Under the pieces are notes generated by a model. The model saw only the letters and a program-made list of their open reading frames with translations, searched no databases and was not told the origin of the DNA. This document shows, in pieces, positions 58,994 through 64,000 of a stretch of 64,000 nt of DNA. The stretch comes from Diadema setosum (taxonomy: Eukaryota; Echinodermata; Echinoidea; Diadematoida; Diadematidae): NCBI GenBank assembly GCA_033980235.1, contig CM067069.1:17619650-17683649 (forward strand), in the 5' to 3' direction. Each line of letters opens with the position of its first letter. The first letter of the stretch is position 1. The translations under genes were made by a program, and so were the position numbers.

Positions 58994-58994
<1 letters not shown>

Positions 58995-59025
<31 letters not shown>

Positions 59026-59035
59026 TCAACAAATA
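58995..59035. repeat. (CAA)n microsatellite
   Basis: ACAACAACA run. Confidence 0.95.
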
Positions 59036-60515
59036 CGCAGCCATTCGATGGGGAATTGATATGACCCGATATCTTCTTCGGATGAATAACCTGTTATTGA
59101 TTGATATTCTTACGAAATTTGTGTCCACCATAATAATTATAGTTCATTTTTAGGTTAAGCAAAAGTTCATTGTTGATCGAAATGCGTATTTATATCTTTA
59201 GGGTCATTGGTCTTTACAGTAGGGCACATATATTTTGGGGATCTTTTTATCAGGAACACTAAGATAACTGTTGCTCAAGAGTTATTACATGTTGATTACT
59301 TCTGGAACGATATTCTGTGGAGACACAAATAATCGACTTAAGTCTGATCGATGCGCCCTCATACGCACACACACATGATGCAAGCGCATGCACATGCCGC
59401 ACACGCACACACAGAAACTCGAACCACACCCAAAATAGTTTCCTTTCACAGACCAAAAGGACTATTCCTTTGAGAGCTGTTCGACCTTCGCCGCAAACAA
59501 TCACTGTTTGCCACGACTGACTACACACCGCCAGGGCACGCATTCACATCCCAAATAATAGGATGCCTTCCTTATATCGAGTTAGATACAATAAGAAGAA
59601 TAGAAAGTGGATATACCCCTCCGGGGAAGAAAACTAAGTACTCGTAACATCTCACACCTCTGTAGACGAAGAACAGAGGAGGATGGTAACTTCGATTTCG
59701 ATATCAATTAATCCACAATGCTATTCATTCCGGCGAGATAAAAACAGTTGAGATCATGCGTTTGTCTTTACACCGGTATATATCTGGAAATATGTTTTAT
59801 TTATCTATCAAAACGATGTTGCATTCATCTTAACATTTGGTTAAAAAAAGAGAGTAGAAAAAAAAAAAAAAAACCATCAAGCACATCACAGCGGGTTAAG
59901 TTTGGAGGCAATGATTAAATAATTTAAGTATCAAAGTTTATCAAATTCCCATCTTGAAAAAAGATGTAACAGGCCTTATCGGTTTTAGTGGATAATGTGA
60001 TAATCATTTCATAGCACAGTTCTTTGTGTTCAGGAATTTCACATCTATCTCTTCCCCCCCCCCCCCACCCTTTGGATAAATCATTAGGAAATAATATACG
60101 AGTGTAGTTAAAGGCAATGGCAACAGTTAACCGCTCAAGTTCAATTCTTATTTTGTAGTAGAATCAAACAAAGTGGTCAAGCTACAATTTGAATTTCTAA
60201 GTGAACATTTAAAAAGAAAATATACAGTATACAATAAAACAAATATGATATCATTTTTCCTTGAAATTTGTAAACAGGTAAGATAGTTAATACATTATGA
60301 TATTAGCCGCATGCCCATTATGCAAACATCGCTTAGCATATCTCATTCCTTTGTAACTGAGATATTACAAAATCATTTTATTGTGCTCATTATGATAATA
60401 ACCATACGCAAAATCATCACACTGGATTTTATAAAGCGGGTGATTATAGTCATGTTTAGACGTATTTCTAGTCGGAGTAAAAATTTATGGCACGGCAATT
60501 AAAATTCAAATTAAT
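59036..60515. other. Unannotated region
   Basis: AT-rich, CA-rich near 59360-59410, a C run near 60053. No supported gene. Confidence 0.4.
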
Positions 60516-61095
60516 GCATATCTTACCACGACCCTTGTGTCCACACGACGGTCGTGGGAAGAAACTCCGACCAATTTATGTGCGAGGGTCGGTGTAACTT
60601 CGAGAAGTGGTAGCGCCGCGCACGTCGACCATGCGATTGTTTGTTTGTTTGTTTGTTTTTTTACCAGTGGCATTATGTCTTCTCCATTCTTGTTGAGGGA
60701 AATTTCTGCATGATTGCTGGCTTCTTCGTCTCGATCAACTAGGTTAGAATTGCACTATACATGCGCACGTATAGTCGCAAAATGTCAACATTGCGATTTG
60801 ACCCAGGAAGTTTTACCTAGGTCGTAAGGTGTGTAAGTTCATAGATACTCCGAGGGCTTGTTCGCACGGGCAATTTACTCCGACCGGCTAGTCGTGGTAG
60901 CGAGATACTCCTGAGAAAACTCAGGAGTATCTCGTTCGGAGGAAGAGGTCGTGGTAAGTTCCTCCGATCGGAGGAAGTTACCACGACCTCGTTCAGACGG
61001 GCACTACTCAGACCCATCCTCCGAAGTTACTCCGACCAAGCTTCCTCCGACCCTTCCTCCGAAGTTACTCCGACCAAAACTGCCTTCGTCTGAAC
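60516..61095. mobile_element. Palindrome-rich element relic
   Basis: CGAGATACTCCTGAG-AAAA-CTCAGGAGTATCTCG (60901-60934) is a perfect 15-bp-arm hairpin. GAGGTCGTGGTAA and its complement flank TTCCTCCGATCGGAGGAA at 60945-60990. ACGACC, ACTCCGACC and GGTCGTGG words recur on both strands from 60530 to 61075. Resembles a foldback MITE whose ends I cannot fix. Confidence 0.55.
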
Positions 61096-61102
61096 ACAGC
61101 TA

Positions 61103-61165
61103 ATGTCAATCAGTTGCAATGAAAAACACCTCGACGGAAGAATTTAATGAATTTGAATAATTACG
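61103..61165 (+). mobile_element. SINE tail fragment
   Basis: TGTCAATCAGTTGCAATG and GAAGAATTTAATGAATTTGAA match the 3' part of the neighbouring SINE family. Confidence 0.5.
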
Positions 61166-61198
61166 CAGTACCCGCTGCATACAGGATTAGAACCAACA

Positions 61199-61400
61199 CT
61201 TGCTGTCGGGCGAAAGCTCGGTGGTTTAGTGGAGATGACGCCTGTCCGGTGATCAGGAGGTCGTAGGTTCGAATCCTGCTCGAGTATGTACGCCCATGAT
61301 TTTTTTACCATGGCTACTACTAAAACACTGATTAATTCAGTGCTTATTTACGTCGATGTAGGGCAATTTGTCAATCAGTTGCATGCAATGAAAAAAAAAA
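61199..61400 (+). mobile_element. tRNA-derived SINE
   Basis: A box TGGTTTAGTGG (61222-61232) and B box GGTTCGAATCC (61266-61276) form a pol III promoter. An unrelated body contains TACGCCCATGATTTTTTTACC and GGGCAATTTGTCAATCAG, with an A-rich end at 61390-61401. Fragments of the same family are at 19262, 48037 and 61103. Best copy in the window. Confidence 0.7.
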
Positions 61401-61429
61401 AGGTTCGTTGATTTGAAGGATAGTTTATC

Positions 61430-61765
61430 AGAAAATTAAATCAGTTTCGTGTTTGTTTGTTTGTTTTTTTTTTCGAATATGAGTTAATCCGAAAAGGAAT
61501 GAAGATCCACAGGTTAGTTAATCATGTTAATTCGGAAATAAAAAGAGGTTCGTTTATGTTCCGGAGGTTCATTAATCGGAAGCGAAATAAGGTTTGCAGT
61601 TCCGAAATTCTTTAGTACGCACCTTGTTTTCATTTTCGGAACATCGAACCTTATATCATTGATAACGAACTTTCGGAAATCTGCCACAAGTGTTTGGATT
61701 CCTGAATCCTGCATTTCATTTTCCGAATAACGAACCTTCGAAGTAATGAACATCACCCAGAAGGA
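61430..61765. repeat. Degenerate TTCGGAA/AACGAACC repeat
   Basis: Words such as GGTTCGTT, TTCCGAA, TTCGGAA and CGAACCTT recur in both orientations. No ends or target duplication resolved. Confidence 0.5.
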
Positions 61766-62637
61766 GATATACTAAAGTTTATGTATCAATAAAGCTTATT
61801 TGGGCTTATTCTTGTCAATCGTTCTTTATAGAAATTAAGATGTAACGCATGTGATTAAATTGAGGATGTGCTGATTGTAACGAAAATGCCTGAAATTGTA
61901 CAAAATAACCATAGGTCCTTCTGTTAAATGCTATACATGTTCATATACATTGTTACAAGGATATTGCTGAAAATTGGTGTAATTGTAAAGCAATACCATA
62001 CAGAGACTAAATCAATCAAATCAAATCGAATTTGTGATGGAACGAAGCCACCATCCTCCTCATCTAATTTGCTTTTGGACTGAGACTATTTTCACTATTT
62101 AGGGAAACTATGTATACTATAAACAACAATTTTATATGGTGGTACATGGGAAAGATGTGAACACATCTTTTTCTTTTTAAAGTAATGGTAATAATAAGTA
62201 CGGTGAATCTGATAATTTTGGTTCCTGAGATAAATTCCTTGCATAAAACCATCATATTTGCATGATCAATTATCCTGAAAAGATAAATGAGAGGAGACAT
62301 GTAGAGCTGTAAAAATCTTACGTTTCCATAAAGATGTTATGTATGTTTGACGGCGACAAATTAAAAAGTTATAATGTAATACAAACTCGTTCTCACATAT
62401 CATGAAAATGTCATAGAATATAGATTTGTAGAGGGAGACAAACTGAAGAAACTCAAACCTGAGCCTTCACCCCTCTGAATAACATCTTTCTTTAATATAG
62501 ATTTGGTTGATGATTTGGCATTTACAAGCATCCTCTTCCCCAAAAGGTCAACATTATCAATCTGACTCGAAGAATGCAAGCTTTTGTCATTTTTTCCCTG
62601 TCAAGAAGACAGAAAAATAACAATCAAGGACAGTTTG
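61766..62637. other. Unannotated region
   Basis: AT-rich; no feature seen. Confidence 0.4.
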
Positions 62638-62782
62638 CAGTGGCGGATCCAGGCGGGGTGCACCTGGGCGCCCCTTTATTTTTTTGTTAAAACACAGGAA
62701 ATAAGAAGAAAAAATGGGGGAACCCCCTCCCCTTAATTTTGTAAAGGCACTTCCTCTTTAAGGAATTCCTGGATCCACTCTG
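62638..62782. mobile_element. MITE of the CAGTGGCGGATC type
   Basis: Begins CAGTGGCGGATCCAGG and ends GGAATTCCTGGATCCACTCTG, roughly complementary. 145 bp, non-coding, same family as 54077-54248. Confidence 0.7.
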
Positions 62783-63619
62783 GTTTGTGAGTTGTCCCCA
62801 AGAATCTGTAATGATATGACATCAATTTCCTTCTCTGGTCAAGCTATGTCTTTCATTTAAAAAAACAGTTGAAAATCTGAAATTCCACGTTCGATGAGAT
62901 TTTGACCGTCTGACTTTCTTTCGATTAATCAAGTCTGCGTGGACATGACAAAGAATTTAACATTTCGCATGTCAGATGGCAACTGCAATACCATGGTACA
63001 AAATTCAACTTCTCTACTCTTTGCTTAAAAGTGATTGGTGTCAAGTTTTTAAGCATTTTTTGCCGTATTTCTGTGTTCTGTTAGTAAAATCAACGGGTTA
63101 CAGCCATTAGCAGGTGAATCACCTGTACCTTGTTTGTCCACATGCATGGCCCAATGAAGAAAGAAAAAAAAAAAACACAATGCTGTTAGGACGACACACC
63201 CTTTTACCTCATCCAACTTTCGTTCAAAAGAGCAACGATTATCATATCATTAGCATGCGAAAATAGCGAAACACTATACCCTCATCTTATTCGGAAACGA
63301 CTTAAAAATCTTCCTTTTATGGGGGGGGGGAACAAAATCTCTGAGCTATCTGTCATGCTAACTAGTGAAGAAGCTGACAAATCTTTAGGGCGTTGGCAAC
63401 TATTTGTGTAAAAGCGAAATGCATAAAATAAAATTCCATCAACAACAACAAAAGAAAAATAAATGATATAGAAACAACAACAACAAAACCCAGACAATGA
63501 AAATCGTTAAAACAAAGCAAAACACTGAATATGTCTTTATTGACTGATTTGACATGCTCTTCCCGTAAAAAATAGTGTGTTTTGCACCACGGAAATGTTA
63601 GTATCAGATTACAGCGAAT
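62783..63619. other. Unannotated region
   Basis: A run near 63163 and a G run near 63320. No gene seen. Confidence 0.4.
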
Positions 63620-64000
63620 CCACCCTTAAAAGGGAACGCAAACCCAGAGGCAGCAACATTATTAGAACACATCAGTGAAAGTTTGAAGAAAATCGGACAA
63701 TCGATGCAAAAGTTATTATTTTTTTTTTTAAGTTTTGGTGTCGGAACCGCTGGATGAGGAGACTACTAGAGGTTATGACGTATGAGCGGACAACAATACA
63801 AAGAAAATATAAATAAAATTCCACAAAAATTCACTTTTTCATGAAAATTTCTATTTCCATCAACTTGATACAGACATATGTTAAGGGTAGCAGTTATTCC
63901 CTCTGCTTTCCGAAAGCGGTTAGTCAAGTGCTCTTTCATAATGCTAGAAAAGTGAATTTTTGTTGAATATCCTTTATATTTTCTTTGTATTGTTGTCCAC
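63620..64000. mobile_element. Inverted-repeat element cut by the window end
   Basis: GGACAACAATACAAAGAAAATAT at 63790 is mirrored by ATATTTTCTTTGTATTGTTGTCC at the window end, with inner words also mirrored. The outer part (AAGGGAACGCAAACCCAG, GAAAATCGGACAATC) resembles the element at 45189. The right end lies beyond the window. Confidence 0.65.

Overview
This window is animal genomic DNA, AT-rich, with intron-split genes, tRNA-derived SINEs, microsatellites and many DNA-transposon relics. There is no operon structure and there are no bacterial features. The Ty3/gypsy-type element has its integrase upstream of RNase H. That order is known for the Gmr1-like group of deuterostome elements, so a marine deuterostome such as an echinoderm is my best guess. 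I did not identify the species.

Layout. 0.9-2.7 kb is a satellite of about 164-bp units. 3.33-9.94 kb is one LTR retrotransposon with almost identical LTRs, a 4-bp target duplication, a tRNA-Pro-like primer site and a leader holding eleven hairpins. Its pol lacks the reverse-transcriptase core. 14.6-18.4 kb is a tRNA-derived SINE split by a 3.36-kb foldback element (target duplication TACCG). 22.4-26.1 kb holds two related DNA elements. 27.11-44.15 kb is a 17-kb composite element with inverted satellite arms. Nested in it are two more inverted-arm structures, at about 27.5-32.6 kb and at 37.6-43.4 kb. 44-64 kb is mostly non-coding, with short inverted-repeat elements and SINE pieces.

The one host gene I can partly assemble is on the minus strand. 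Exon 1 (48.6 kb) encodes a signal peptide, exon 2 lies at 46.8 kb, and exon 3 is near 44.3 kb. Small phase-0 exons follow at 26.4, 26.3, 20.5 and 20.35 kb, then three tandem 84-nt exons at 19.5-20.0 kb. Splice phases agree across the proposed junctions. I do not recognise the protein. The 17-kb element lies inside the coding sequence of exon 3, flanked by the 6-bp duplication CGTACG. Removing it and one duplication copy leaves an open frame running to a good splice donor at 27.09 kb. The element also carries a near-identical 1.7-kb copy of host DNA that includes two of the gene's small exons.

The observations most worth checking are the covarying hairpin array in the retrotransposon leader, the interrupted exon with its copied exons, and the independent foldback elements whose arms are inverted tandem arrays. 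One of those arrays is dense in nuclear-receptor half-sites. Exon calls rest on splice signals, phase and open frames only; no transcript or homology evidence was available.
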